Assembly: GCA_030645355.1 (NCBI GenBank)
Contig: JAUSNJ010000148.1
Coordinates: 1 to 36,220 of the forward strand
Direction: 5' to 3'
Source of the DNA: Rhodoferax sp.
Lineage (GTDB): Bacteria > Pseudomonadota > Gammaproteobacteria > Burkholderiales > Burkholderiaceae_C
DNA length: 36,220 bases
Under the pieces are notes generated by a model. That model was not told where the DNA came from. It ran no database searches and was given only the letters and a program-made list of their open reading frames with translations. Position numbers and translations under genes: made by a program. Numbering within the stretch: the stretch's first letter is position 1; the number at the start of each line of letters is the position of its first letter. This document shows positions 16,242 through 24,729 of the stretch, piece after piece.

Positions 16242-18209
16242 TCATTGCGGCAGCTTGGAGGGCACCGCCGACACCATGCAGGAACCCTCGCAGGGGGCAA
16301 ACCGGACCAGCAAGCCAGTGTACGAGGCCCTTGCCACACCTTTGTCTTCTGGTGCTGTGGCGCCTCGAAATTCTGTGCGGCTGTCCCGTGACAGAGTTGC
16401 ACTGTAATAGGGCTCTGTTTGCCTGCTGCGCGGATCGGTGCTGTTTTGCGTGCTGCCAAGGCCTCGCAGTGCACCCGTGTGTGCCATGGTCGTGGCGAGA
16501 TTCAGGAAGTTGGATGCTCCATAGTCGAGTACGCGGTCCTGCGTGACCAGGGGCCGCGTGTCGGACGGCGGCAGTAGGGGAACGCTGGTTGACAGGTTGA
16601 TCACCAAGTCACCCGCAGAAGTGATGCTGGCACGATCGCCAGGCAGCAAGTAGTGGGTCCGCACGCCCACGATGGAGAAGCCGCGGTGCGGGTCGGTGGC
16701 AGCGGTGGCTGCGCGGATGTCCGCAATGAACACCCCACCCGCACCGAGCACTGAAAAGTGCGTGGTGCCCTCTGCATCCTCCTGGCTCACCAGCAGAGCC
16801 GTGTTTTCATCGACTCCAAATCCATAGTCCATGGCGCCTTCGTGTGTGGCACGGACCAGACGTGCCTCGCGGGCGCGCTTGGAGAAGTGGGAGTCAAGCA
16901 CCCCAAAGCGGAAGACCCCCAAGCCCCCGTGTGGGTAGAGCGCTGGGGCATAGGTGGTGGTTTGCTCCGACTGCCCCAGCTCCGGCGCGTCCCCTGCGGG
17001 CCCTCGCCCCAGTTTGAAGCCACTGCGCAACACGTCATAAGAATCGCCTCCGCCGATCATGGGCACGGGTTTGCCGCGCCACAGCCCTCCACCCTGGATG
17101 TGGTTGCCGGCACTGGTGCCCGCCACGACCAATTTGCCCTGTGCATGGCGCTGTTGCAGGATCGTGAACTGGGCACTGGGTAGCGTGTAGTTGCCCGCAG
17201 CGTCTTTGCCAACCAGGCTTTCCAGGTGGCGGGCCTGGTTGCCGCCAGAGAAATAGATGCCACTCAACTGGTTCAAAGTGACGTTGAGCAGCTGGCCGTG
17301 GTTGGCGCAGAACGCTAGCTGCTGTTGTGCCAGATCAGGAAACACCAGATCGGCGTGGTAGATGACCTGCTGAGGGTTGGTGTTGGAATAGCTGTCGTAG
17401 TAATAGCGCAAGTTGCCGCAGTCATTAGCGTCCAGCGCCTGGCGAAAGCCACCCTCCAGCGGTAGATACACCACCTCGGCGCCGGCTGATTGCAGTGCAA
17501 AGACATTGATGTCGCGGTCAACAAATGGGTGGGGTGCGGCCGATGCGGTCACCACGCCTATGAGTGGGGTCTTGCCACCGTTCACAGCCCGCGCGGCAGC
17601 GACAAACTCGGTCGAAATGGCCACACTCGCGCGGTTCGACGAAAACCGGATCGAGCGCGCCTGTACTTTTCGCGTAGGCCGTGGACCCCGTTCAACCAGC
17701 GCAGAGCGCAGGAGGGCGCCTTCGGCAAGTGTCATTTGGGTCAGGGGTGACTGCGTGGGGTTTTGAAGCATCCGGTCCACGGCGTCCCAGGCCAGGCCTT
17801 GCTGCGCACCAGACTCCTGCAGGACACGGGCTAGTTGTGACAACACGATCGCTTTGCGTGACGCGTCGAACAGTGCCGCGGGCATCTGGCGCAATGCATC
17901 AAGGCTGGCCGTTGTCAGTGCATAGCGGAACGTGGGCGCAGGGTAGTCGGCTTCAAAATTGATGTCGTTGCGTGTGAGGCCTATGAACGCCGGGTCTTGC
18001 GCCAGGATGGTGTCCCAATCGGCGGTGCAGTCCCGGCTTTGCCCTGCGCCGCTAAAGCTGGAGCAACGCCGCTCCGCACCGCCGATGACCAAGTTGGACA
18101 GGAGCCGGGCGGGATTGGCATGCGCGCTATGGCCTGCGGCCAGCGCCAAGATGCCATAGGTTGCGAATTGGCATAGCCAGTTCGGGTTTGACCGTGGGAA
18201 GAGGGGCAT
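16242..18209 (-). CDS. cphE: secreted cyanophycinase (peptidase family S51)
   Basis: Cyanophycinase cuts the poly-aspartate backbone of cyanophycin to release beta-Asp-Arg dipeptides. The motifs are those of family S51: SGIYFSGGNQARHLE (GGNQ at 322-325), the nucleophile S366 in VVAGTSAGNHIQGG, LDSHFSKRAREARL with His 441, and GFGVDENTALLV with acidic residues 467-468. The first 31 residues look like a signal peptide (hydrophobic LCQFATYGILALAAG, ending AHA), so it acts outside the cytoplasm. At 655 residues it is far longer than intracellular enzymes of roughly 270, with N- and C-terminal extensions flanking the catalytic core. It is divergent from the transporter operon and is followed by the RpiR-type regulator. 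The symbol cphE is that used for extracellular cyanophycinases. Confidence 0.88.
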   Translation of the reverse strand: MPLFPRSNPNWLCQFATYGILALAAGHSAHANPARLLSNLVIGGAERRCSSFSGAGQSRDCTADWDTILAQDPAFIGLTRNDINFEADYPAPTFRYALTTASLDALRQMPAALFDASRKAIVLSQLARVLQESGAQQGLAWDAVDRMLQNPTQSPLTQMTLAEGALLRSALVERGPRPTRKVQARSIRFSSNRASVAISTEFVAAARAVNGGKTPLIGVVTASAAPHPFVDRDINVFALQSAGAEVVYLPLEGGFRQALDANDCGNLRYYYDSYSNTNPQQVIYHADLVFPDLAQQQLAFCANHGQLLNVTLNQLSGIYFSGGNQARHLESLVGKDAAGNYTLPSAQFTILQQRHAQGKLVVAGTSAGNHIQGGGLWRGKPVPMIGGGDSYDVLRSGFKLGRGPAGDAPELGQSEQTTTYAPALYPHGGLGVFRFGVLDSHFSKRAREARLVRATHEGAMDYGFGVDENTALLVSQEDAEGTTHFSVLGAGGVFIADIRAATAATDPHRGFSIVGVRTHYLLPGDRASITSAGDLVINLSTSVPLLPPSDTRPLVTQDRVLDYGASNFLNLATTMAHTGALRGLGSTQNSTDPRSRQTEPYYSATLSRDSRTEFRGATAPEDKGVARASYTGLLVRFAPCEGSCMVSAVPSKLPQ

Positions 18210-18247
18210 TCGGAGCGTTCGGCGTGTGCAGAGAATGGGTCGGCATG

Positions 18248-18267
18248 TTGAAAATGAAAATTTTCAA
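18248..18267. promoter_or_regulatory. palindrome 1, candidate RpiR-regulator operator
   Basis: Arms TTGAAAAT (18248-18255) and ATTTTCAA (18260-18267) are separated by GAAA; the overlapping core TGAAAATTTTCA (18255-18266) is itself a perfect 12-base palindrome. It lies about 40 bases upstream of the cyanophycinase start, where a repressor would block transcription. The TGAAA...TTTCA form resembles operators described for some RpiR-family proteins. Confidence 0.5.
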
Positions 18268-18359
18268 TTCGCCAATATCTGTAAGCAAGTTTCAAAGAAA
18301 ACAGCGAAAACGGGATTATTGACGAAATTGTTGCGGCTAGCGTGCAGGGTTTGTCCCTA

Positions 18360-18388
18360 TATTTTCATATAGACACAATATGAAAATA
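18360..18388. promoter_or_regulatory. palindrome 2, candidate RpiR-regulator operator
   Basis: Perfect 11-base arms TATTTTCATAT (18360-18370) and ATATGAAAATA (18378-18388) are separated by seven bases. It lies 61 bases before the transporter operon start and shares the TGAAAA/TTTTCA core with palindrome 1, so one regulator could control both directions. Confidence 0.55.
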
Positions 18389-18449
18389 ATCGTACATTGC
18401 GCTTTCCTAGTTCGGAACGGTTTCTTTTTTTTCCCTTTTTGGAGTCTCC

Positions 18450-19235
18450 ATGTCTCGCAAACTGACCCTTGCGCTCGCAGTCATCGCCGGATTCGGGCTG
18501 ACTTCGCTCGCACAGGCCCAAGCCCCCGGCTGGGCCAAAATCCGCATCGGTGTAGAGGCCAACTATCCTCCATTTTCCCAAATGGGGACCGATGGCAAGT
18601 TCTCTGGTTTTGATATCGACATTGCCAATGCCATTTGCGCTACCTTGAAGGCTGAGTGCACCCTGGTCTCGCAGGAATGGGATGGCATGATGCCGGCCCT
18701 CAACGCCCGCAAGTTCGACATGATCGTGGCCTCGATGACGATCTCCGAAGAGCGCCTCAAGGTGGCGGACTTCAGCGACTCCTACTACGACATCCCGTCC
18801 ACCTTTGTTGCCAAGACGGGTGCGTTCAAAGATATCAGCCCGGTAGCGTTGAAGGGCAAGACCATCATCGTCACCCGCAACACACCGCGCGCCAGGTACG
18901 TTGCAGACAACTACAAGGAAAGCCAGGTCCTGCAGGTCGCCAAGGAGGCAGACGTCACGATGGAGCTGGCCGCAGCGCGGGGCGACTTAGCCTTTGGCTC
19001 ATCACTGGCCGCGACCAGTGCATTTTTGAAATCGCCCGAAGGCAAAACCTTCAGCAAGGTGGGCCCGCCCATCAACCCCAGCGGAAACAAAGCCGGCGGC
19101 ACCGGGATTGCCATGCGCAAGGGCGAAGAGACGCTGCGCACCAAAGTCAATGCAGCGCTGAAAACCATAACTGCCAACGGTGTCTACAAGAGCATCAACG
19201 ACAAGTACTTCGACGTCAACATCCGCGGCGAATAG
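18450..19235 (+). CDS. ABC transporter periplasmic amino acid-binding protein (AotJ/HisJ-like)
   Basis: This is a solute-binding protein of the polar amino acid family (SBP_bac_3). The 261-residue precursor has a signal peptide, MSRKLTLALAVIAGFGLTSL, ending near AQA. The mature domain starts with the ligand-pocket hallmarks IRIGVEANYPPFSQ and GKFSGFDIDIANAICATL, followed by VSQEWDGMMPALNARKFDMI and ASMTISEERLKVADFS. These patterns are shared with arginine, ornithine, lysine and histidine binders. As the first gene of an operon containing a CphZ-like dipeptidase, it may bind beta-Asp-Arg, arginine or both. The specificity is inferred from context, by analogy with the Pseudomonas aot operon. 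Confidence 0.9.
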   Translation: MSRKLTLALAVIAGFGLTSLAQAQAPGWAKIRIGVEANYPPFSQMGTDGKFSGFDIDIANAICATLKAECTLVSQEWDGMMPALNARKFDMIVASMTISEERLKVADFSDSYYDIPSTFVAKTGAFKDISPVALKGKTIIVTRNTPRARYVADNYKESQVLQVAKEADVTMELAAARGDLAFGSSLAATSAFLKSPEGKTFSKVGPPINPSGNKAGGTGIAMRKGEETLRTKVNAALKTITANGVYKSINDKYFDVNIRGE

Positions 19236-19280
19236 GCCGCAATCCCAGCCTCAATACCAAACCATCAATCCAAGGCCCCC

Positions 19281-22058
19281 ATGAAAAACACATCCATCCA
19301 AAGCAGCGTCAAAGGCGTCTTTGTGTTGCGTCCTAGCGCACACGCAGCTGCGTTGATGCTGGCAGTATTCGCCAGCCAGAGCGCATTGGCCCAATCCAGT
19401 GACGCAAGCAGACTCGAGCGCGTCGAAGTGACCGGCACCTCCATCAAACGGGTAGACGCCGAGACGGCGCTGCCAGTTCAGATCATCAGGCGAGAGGACA
19501 TCGATAAAAGCGGCGCCTCGACCGCGGCGGAGATTCTCAAATCCATCAGCGCCAACACGGCACCTCTTACGGACGGCGCCAGCATCACCGACGGTACATC
19601 GGGCCAACGCGGCTTCAATGGCGCCAACCTGCGCGGCCTGGGTGTGTCGTCCACACTGGTCCTGCTCAACGGCAGGCGCTTGGCCAACTTTGCAACCCCG
19701 GGTGACAACGCTGGGGTCGACCTGAACAACATCCCCGCCGGCGCGATTCAGCGCGTGGAAGTGCTGAAGGACGGCGCATCTGCCATCTACGGCACCGATG
19801 CCATTGGAGGAGTCATCAACTTCATCACCCGCAAGGACTACCAGGGAATCGACGCCAGTACCTCGATTGCCAACACCCAGGAAGGCGGCGCTGGCAAAAA
19901 AACGCTCAGCCTGAGCGGCGGCTATGGCGATCTGGCCAAGAACGGCTTCAACGTCATGGGCGTTCTGGATCTGCAAAAACTCGATGCGCTGCGTTCTAGT
20001 CAGCGCCAGTTCATCCAGGATCGGCCTTTGGCCGACCTGCTGCCAGCACTGATGTCCAGCAAGCCCTATCCCGCCAACATGCGAATCCGTTCGGCGGATC
20101 AATGGGCCGCCATGCAAAAGGCAGGTTTATTGCCGGCCACGGCACCCTATGTGCGCAGCACATTGGTCAATCCCTCTGCACCAAATTGCAACGCGCCTGC
20201 CAGCGTTTTTGCTCCCAACAGCTACGGCGGAAAATACGGTTGCAGCTACGACTACATGCGGGATACCGAGATATACCCTGAGTCCACCAAGAACAGCTTC
20301 CTGGGCCGTGCGACGGTGCAGGCGGCACAAGATCACCAGTTGTTTGCCGAGGTCATGAGCAGTCGGGCCAATAGCACCTACCGATTGAGTCCCAACCCGC
20401 AGAACATCAGCTCCTTTCCCGTTGCCAACCTGCCAAGCGCTTACCGTACCGCCTTGACCGGCTCTGGTTTGCCCAGCACAGTCAACCGCATCCAGTTGCG
20501 CATGACCGAAGCGGGTAACCGCACCAATGAAGTGACCAGTACCGGGCAGCGCATGGTGGTTGGTGCCAACGGCATCGTCGCAGGCTGGGACTACGACGTC
20601 GCCGTGTCGCGCGCAGAAAATCGCGCGGTTGACAAGTATGTCGACGGCTACGTGTTCTTCGACAAATATGAGGCCGCTGTTTTGAACGGCACGATTAACG
20701 CGTTTGGCCCCTCCGGACAGGCCGGTCTGGATCTGATCCGCAGTATCAAGGTCAACGATGAGGCCCGCTCCTCCAAGGGCGTTACCACCAGCCTGGATGG
20801 CAAGATATCGAAGGCGCTGATGCCGCTCGATGGCGGTGATCTCGCGCTGGCCATTGGTGCCGAATTGCGCAACGAAAATGCCACATTTACGCCTTCTGCG
20901 CTGCTGTTGTCCAACAACATCGGAGGAGACCGTGACACCGGATTGCTGGCCGGCTCCAGTACGGCCTTGAAGGCGACTGACGACAGCCGCCAGATCAGCT
21001 CCGTGTTTGCCGAAGTCAACGCGCCAGTGACCAAGCAACTGGAATTGCAGTTTGCACTGCGCTCAGACAACTACAACGACGCCGGCAGCAGCACTAATCC
21101 AAAATTCGGCGTGCGCTGGCAACCGCAGAAGGACCTACTGGTGCGTGGATCGGCAGGTACGGGTTTTCGTGCCCCCTCGCTCAATGATCTGAAAGGGCCG
21201 ACCACCTTCGGTTCAGCATCGAGCTTCCTGACCGACCCGGATTGTGTGAAGAGCGGTGGCAGCATCGACAGCTGCACCGACCAGTGGCCCGTGGAGCGCC
21301 GCTCCAACCCCAACCTCAAGCCGGAGAAGTCGCAACAGTTCTCGCTGGGCTTTGTGATGGAGGCCAGCAAGAACTTCAACTTCAGTGTGGACTACTGGAA
21401 CATCCGCAAGACGGACGTCATCAGTACTCTGGGTGAGCAGATAATCGTCGGCAACACCGCCGCCTACAACGGCAGCTACATCCAGCGTGATGCGGACGGC
21501 TTTATCACCAACATCATTCTGAAGAAGGAAAATCAGGGCGCGCTGGACACCTCGGGGCTGGACTTTGGGGCGGACTATCTTGGTGCAGCCACCGACATGG
21601 GACGTTTCAGCGTCGGCATGAGCGGCACGCTGGTGCTCAATTACGACCGTCAGTTCGGACCCAAGGAGCCGACACGCAGCAACCTGGGCCTGTTCCTGAA
21701 TGACCAGGTGATCCAGAAATGGCGCCACCGCATCAGCTTTGGCTGGGACATGGGGGCGTATAGCCTGACGTTGGCCAACCAGTACTCGTCGAGCTACACC
21801 GATCAGAACACTACCTATGACCCGACCACCAACAAACTGTTGGCGTCGCGTGATGTGGATGCCTATTCGCTGTGGGACCTGACAGGCAGCTACGCTATCA
21901 CCAAGGCGCTCAAGGTACGTGCTGGGGTGCTGAACCTGCTCAATACGGCGCCACCGTTCTCCAACCAGGCCTACTACTTTCTGGCAGGCTATGACCCAAC
22001 CTACACCGACCCCCGCGGCCGCAGTGCGTTTGTCAGTGTGAACTACGCGTTCAAATAG
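19281..22058 (+). CDS. TonB-dependent outer membrane receptor, inferred for cyanophycin fragments
   Basis: The 925-residue protein has a long signal peptide ending SQSALAQ and a TonB-box-like VEVTGTSIKR segment. The plug domain shows RGFNGANLRGLGVSSTLVLL, LNNIPAGAIQRVEVLKDGAS and IYGTDAIGGVINFITRKDYQ. A large beta-barrel follows, ending with VSVNYAFK. Barrel hallmarks include LLVRGSAGTGFRAPSLNDL and NPNLKPEKSQQFSLGF. It lies inside what is otherwise an Aot-type ABC operon, 45 bases after the binding protein, so it probably imports the same class of ligand across the outer membrane: beta-Asp-Arg or short cyanophycin fragments. A siderophore role is less likely, since no Fur box or iron gene is near. 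Confidence 0.9.
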   Translation: MKNTSIQSSVKGVFVLRPSAHAAALMLAVFASQSALAQSSDASRLERVEVTGTSIKRVDAETALPVQIIRREDIDKSGASTAAEILKSISANTAPLTDGASITDGTSGQRGFNGANLRGLGVSSTLVLLNGRRLANFATPGDNAGVDLNNIPAGAIQRVEVLKDGASAIYGTDAIGGVINFITRKDYQGIDASTSIANTQEGGAGKKTLSLSGGYGDLAKNGFNVMGVLDLQKLDALRSSQRQFIQDRPLADLLPALMSSKPYPANMRIRSADQWAAMQKAGLLPATAPYVRSTLVNPSAPNCNAPASVFAPNSYGGKYGCSYDYMRDTEIYPESTKNSFLGRATVQAAQDHQLFAEVMSSRANSTYRLSPNPQNISSFPVANLPSAYRTALTGSGLPSTVNRIQLRMTEAGNRTNEVTSTGQRMVVGANGIVAGWDYDVAVSRAENRAVDKYVDGYVFFDKYEAAVLNGTINAFGPSGQAGLDLIRSIKVNDEARSSKGVTTSLDGKISKALMPLDGGDLALAIGAELRNENATFTPSALLLSNNIGGDRDTGLLAGSSTALKATDDSRQISSVFAEVNAPVTKQLELQFALRSDNYNDAGSSTNPKFGVRWQPQKDLLVRGSAGTGFRAPSLNDLKGPTTFGSASSFLTDPDCVKSGGSIDSCTDQWPVERRSNPNLKPEKSQQFSLGFVMEASKNFNFSVDYWNIRKTDVISTLGEQIIVGNTAAYNGSYIQRDADGFITNIILKKENQGALDTSGLDFGADYLGAATDMGRFSVGMSGTLVLNYDRQFGPKEPTRSNLGLFLNDQVIQKWRHRISFGWDMGAYSLTLANQYSSSYTDQNTTYDPTTNKLLASRDVDAYSLWDLTGSYAITKALKVRAGVLNLLNTAPPFSNQAYYFLAGYDPTYTDPRGRSAFVSVNYAFK

Positions 22059-22098
22059 AACCAACTTGGGTCCCTGCTGACAAGCTGTTGGCAAAACG

Positions 22099-22148
22099 TG
22101 CTACTAGCCTTCGTGTTAATTGGGCTAGTAGCTCTCATTTTCATAGCA
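22099..22148 (-). repeat. 50-bp family repeat, intergenic copy before the first permease
   Basis: Read on the minus strand it begins TGCTATGAAAATGAGAGCTA. It contains a perfect 10-bp stem, GCTACTAGCC (22100-22109) with GGCTAGTAGC (22123-22132), around a 13-base loop, so this is the most intact hairpin of the four copies. It ends 14 bases before the permease GTG and separates the receptor from the downstream genes, where it could shape message processing or termination. Confidence 0.8.
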
Positions 22149-22161
22149 TTTGGGTTTCACT

Positions 22162-22848
22162 GTGCTCTACGGATATTTGCCAGCCATTCTTGAAGGGCTG
22201 GGCCTGACGCTGCGCGTCTCGGCCCTTTCCCTGGCGATCGCCTGTGTATTCGGGCTGGTCGGTGCGGCCGCCAAATTGTCTGGCTCGCGTGCGGCCCGTT
22301 GGAGTGCAGAGGTTTACACCACCTTGATTCGGGGCATGCCCGAACTGGTGCTGATGCTGCTGATCTTTTACGGCGGCCAGATCGGCATCAACAAGCTGGC
22401 TGAGGTGCAAGGCTGGGACTATATCGATGTGCCACCCTTTCTGGCTGGTGTCCTGACGATCGGCTTCATCTTCGGCGCTTACCTGACCGAAACGTTCCGT
22501 GGCGCCATCCTGGCCGTGCCCAAAGGGCAAGCCGAGGCAGCACTGGCCTTTGCTATGCCGCGCCGGCTGGTGTGGTGGCGCATCGTGTTGCCACAAATGG
22601 TGCGCCATGCCATTCCCGGGTTTGCCAACAACTGGCTGATCATGATCAAGGCCTCGGCTCTGGTGTCCATCATCGGGCTGGACGACATGGTGCATCGGGC
22701 CGGGCTGGCTGCAGCATCCACCCGCGCACCGTTTACTTTCTATGTGGCTGTGGCGCTGATCTACCTGACGTTGACCAGCGTCTCCATTTTTGCCCTGTCC
22801 CGCCTGGAAGTGCGTTTCAGCCTGGGCGTGAAGAAAGTGCAGTTCTAA
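22162..22848 (+). CDS. ABC transporter permease, polar amino acid type (AotQ/HisQ-like)
   Basis: This 228-residue inner-membrane permease has an N-terminal HisQ/GlnP-type targeting segment (LPAILEGLGLTLRVSALSLA), several membrane helices, and a cytoplasmic coupling loop in KGQAEAALAFAMPRRLVWWR followed by IVLPQMVRHAIPGFANNW. The first permease motif TTLIRGMPELVLMLLIFYGG is typical. I chose GTG 22162, which has GGG seven bases upstream, rather than the in-frame TTG at 22150. The following permease starts one base after its stop. It would form the heterodimeric channel with that gene. Confidence 0.9.
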   Translation: MLYGYLPAILEGLGLTLRVSALSLAIACVFGLVGAAAKLSGSRAARWSAEVYTTLIRGMPELVLMLLIFYGGQIGINKLAEVQGWDYIDVPPFLAGVLTIGFIFGAYLTETFRGAILAVPKGQAEAALAFAMPRRLVWWRIVLPQMVRHAIPGFANNWLIMIKASALVSIIGLDDMVHRAGLAAASTRAPFTFYVAVALIYLTLTSVSIFALSRLEVRFSLGVKKVQF

Positions 22849-22849
22849 C

Positions 22850-23602
22850 GTGCAGTGGCAACTCATTCTTGACAGCCTGCCACTCTACGTGGAGGGCATT
22901 CGCACCACATTGGTTCTGCTGGTCGTTAGCCTGCTGAGTTCTTTCGTGCTGGCGGTTCCACTGGCCGTGGCGCGCGTATCGGCCAACCTCTGGATTTCCA
23001 AGTCGGTCTGGTTGTACACCTATGTCCTGCGCGGCACGCCGCTGCTGGTGCAGTTGTTCATCCTGTACCACGGCCTGGCCCAGTTTGAAGCGGTGCGCGA
23101 GAGTGTCGCCTGGGTGCTGCTGAAGAACGCGTGGTTTTGCGCCTGGCTGGCGTTCACGCTCAACTCCACCGCCTACACCACCGAGATCTTTGCCGGGGCC
23201 CTCAAAGCCACCAACCACGGCGAAATAGAAGCCGCACGCAGCTACGGACTCAGCGGTTTCACGCTGTACCGGCGCATCTTGCTGCCCAGTGCGCTGCGCC
23301 GTGCCTTGCCGCAGTACAGCAACGAAGTCGTGGGTCTGATGCACGCGACGGCGATTGCTAGCACTGTGACGCTGGTCGACATCACTCGCGTGGCGCGCGA
23401 CGTGTATGCCAACAACCTGCTAGTGACTGAATCATTCGGTGTGGCGGCGGCCATCTACTTTGTTTTGACTTTCACCTTGGTAGGCATCTTCAAGTTGCTG
23501 GAACGACGCTTCCTGCGTCACCTCCATCCCCAGCAAACGCAGAGCAAACCTCAGATAACCACAAAGCCTTTGGCGACTCCCCATGCAAATCCAAATTATT
23601 GA
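22850..23602 (+). CDS. ABC transporter permease, polar amino acid type (AotM/HisM-like)
   Basis: This is the second channel subunit, 250 residues. It carries TYVLRGTPLLVQLFILYHGL, typical of HisM-type permeases, and the coupling loop ATNHGEIEAARSYGLSGFTL followed by LPSALRRALPQYSNEVVGL. GTG 22850 follows the upstream stop by one base. The last about 25 residues (HPQQTQSKPQITTKPLATPH) are a hydrophilic tail, and the final 20 bases overlap the start of the dipeptidase gene. The tight spacing indicates a single message with the neighbours. Confidence 0.9.
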   Translation: MQWQLILDSLPLYVEGIRTTLVLLVVSLLSSFVLAVPLAVARVSANLWISKSVWLYTYVLRGTPLLVQLFILYHGLAQFEAVRESVAWVLLKNAWFCAWLAFTLNSTAYTTEIFAGALKATNHGEIEAARSYGLSGFTLYRRILLPSALRRALPQYSNEVVGLMHATAIASTVTLVDITRVARDVYANNLLVTESFGVAAAIYFVLTFTLVGIFKLLERRFLRHLHPQQTQSKPQITTKPLATPHANPNY

Positions 23603-24698
23603 TCTCCTGAGCGGCTCTCCGGGCACCAGGCAATCGCTACAAGTCCTGCGCTTCGGCACCCCCGGTGCCCGGCCCAAGGTCTATATCCAGAGCGCACTGC
23701 ATGCCGATGAGGTGCCAGCCATCCTGGTAGCCCACCAATTGGCGCAATTGCTGGAACAGGCGCAGGCCGATGGCACCGTATGCGGTGAAGTGGTGCTGGT
23801 GCCGTTCGCTAACCCGATTGGTCTGGGTCAGCACCTGTTTGGTCAGCACCAGGGGCGTTTTGATGTACGCGATGGGGGCAACTTCAACCGTGGTTACCCC
23901 GAGCTTGCAGCCAAGGTGGTTGAGGTGGTAAGCCCCCAGCTTTCACAAGATGTTGAACGTAACACGCGCAGCATTCGTGCGGCCATGCTGGCGGCGGTTG
24001 AAAGCCAGATCGCGGCGACCCCGACGCAGGACCTGAAGAAGCAGCTGTTGAAACTGGCCGTGGACGCCGACGTGGTGCTGGACCTGCACTGCGACACCGA
24101 CGCGGTGATGCACCTGTACGCGCTGACGCCACAGTCCGCCACAGCGGAGCAACTCGGCGCGGCACTGGGAGCGCGGGCCGTCTTGCTGGCCACCGAGTCG
24201 GGCGACTCGCCCTTCGATGAAGCATGCACCCGACCCTGGTTCGACCTGCAGAAGATGCTGCCCGGGTTTCCCATCGCCCTGGCGTGCTTTGGTGCCACGG
24301 TTGAACTGCGCGGCGAATCTGATACCAACCATGCACTGGCTGAGCAGGACGCCCAGGGCATCTGCGCGTTCTTGGCGCAACAAGGAGTCATCTCCGGTGC
24401 CCCGGACTCGCCGCGAGGCGCGCAGTGCGTGCCTACTCCGTTGTCTGGCTCCGAGCCGATCACTGCACCCCACGCCGGCGTGGTGGTGTTCCACCGCAAC
24501 CCCGGTGAGCGCGTGGTGGGTGGCGATGTGATCGCCGATGTGGTGGATGCCCTGACCGGCAATGTGACGCAACTGCGCTGCAAGTCAGACGGGCTGTTGT
24601 ATGCCCGCTGCGGCTCCCGCTGGGCCGTTCCTGGCAAACGCCTGGCCAAGATTGCCGGCACCTCATTGGCCCGCACCGGCAAGCTGCTGAGCCCGTGA
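23583..24698 (+). CDS. cphZ: AotO/CphZ-like zinc hydrolase, probable cyanophycin dipeptide hydrolase
   Basis: The 371-residue protein belongs to the M14-like succinylglutamate desuccinylase/aspartoacylase group. Zinc ligands are recognisable as H40 and E43 in SALHADEVPA and H169 in VLDLHCDTD, with catalytic E241 in ATVELRGESD. The DGGNFNRGYPE segment corresponds to the substrate-binding NR motif of the family. A biotinyl-like beta domain follows (about 285-345). The Pseudomonas aeruginosa aot operon encodes a homologue, AotO, reported to hydrolyse beta-Asp-Arg to aspartate and arginine and to be the same enzyme as CphZ. Here too it lies among the ABC genes, and next to a cyanophycinase. No signal peptide is seen, so it acts after uptake. 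An unrelated deacylase activity remains possible. Confidence 0.82.
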   Translation: MQIQIIDLLSGSPGTRQSLQVLRFGTPGARPKVYIQSALHADEVPAILVAHQLAQLLEQAQADGTVCGEVVLVPFANPIGLGQHLFGQHQGRFDVRDGGNFNRGYPELAAKVVEVVSPQLSQDVERNTRSIRAAMLAAVESQIAATPTQDLKKQLLKLAVDADVVLDLHCDTDAVMHLYALTPQSATAEQLGAALGARAVLLATESGDSPFDEACTRPWFDLQKMLPGFPIALACFGATVELRGESDTNHALAEQDAQGICAFLAQQGVISGAPDSPRGAQCVPTPLSGSEPITAPHAGVVVFHRNPGERVVGGDVIADVVDALTGNVTQLRCKSDGLLYARCGSRWAVPGKRLAKIAGTSLARTGKLLSP

Positions 24699-24729
24699 GC
24701 GGCAGCAACCCACTACGAAAGACAGTCAC

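Larger units (their letters stand above)
18210..18449. promoter_or_regulatory. divergent promoter region, cyanophycinase and transporter operon
   Basis: These 240 bases separate the two divergent start codons and are clearly AT-richer than the flanking genes. They hold two strong palindromes, annotated separately, and a T-rich stretch just before the transporter operon (18421-18440). A GGAG site at 18441-18444 precedes ATG 18450 and is part of a small GGAG-T-CTCC palindrome. I could not pick a convincing -35/-10 pair on either strand; TTGACG at 18319-18324 has no good partner. Confidence 0.7.
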
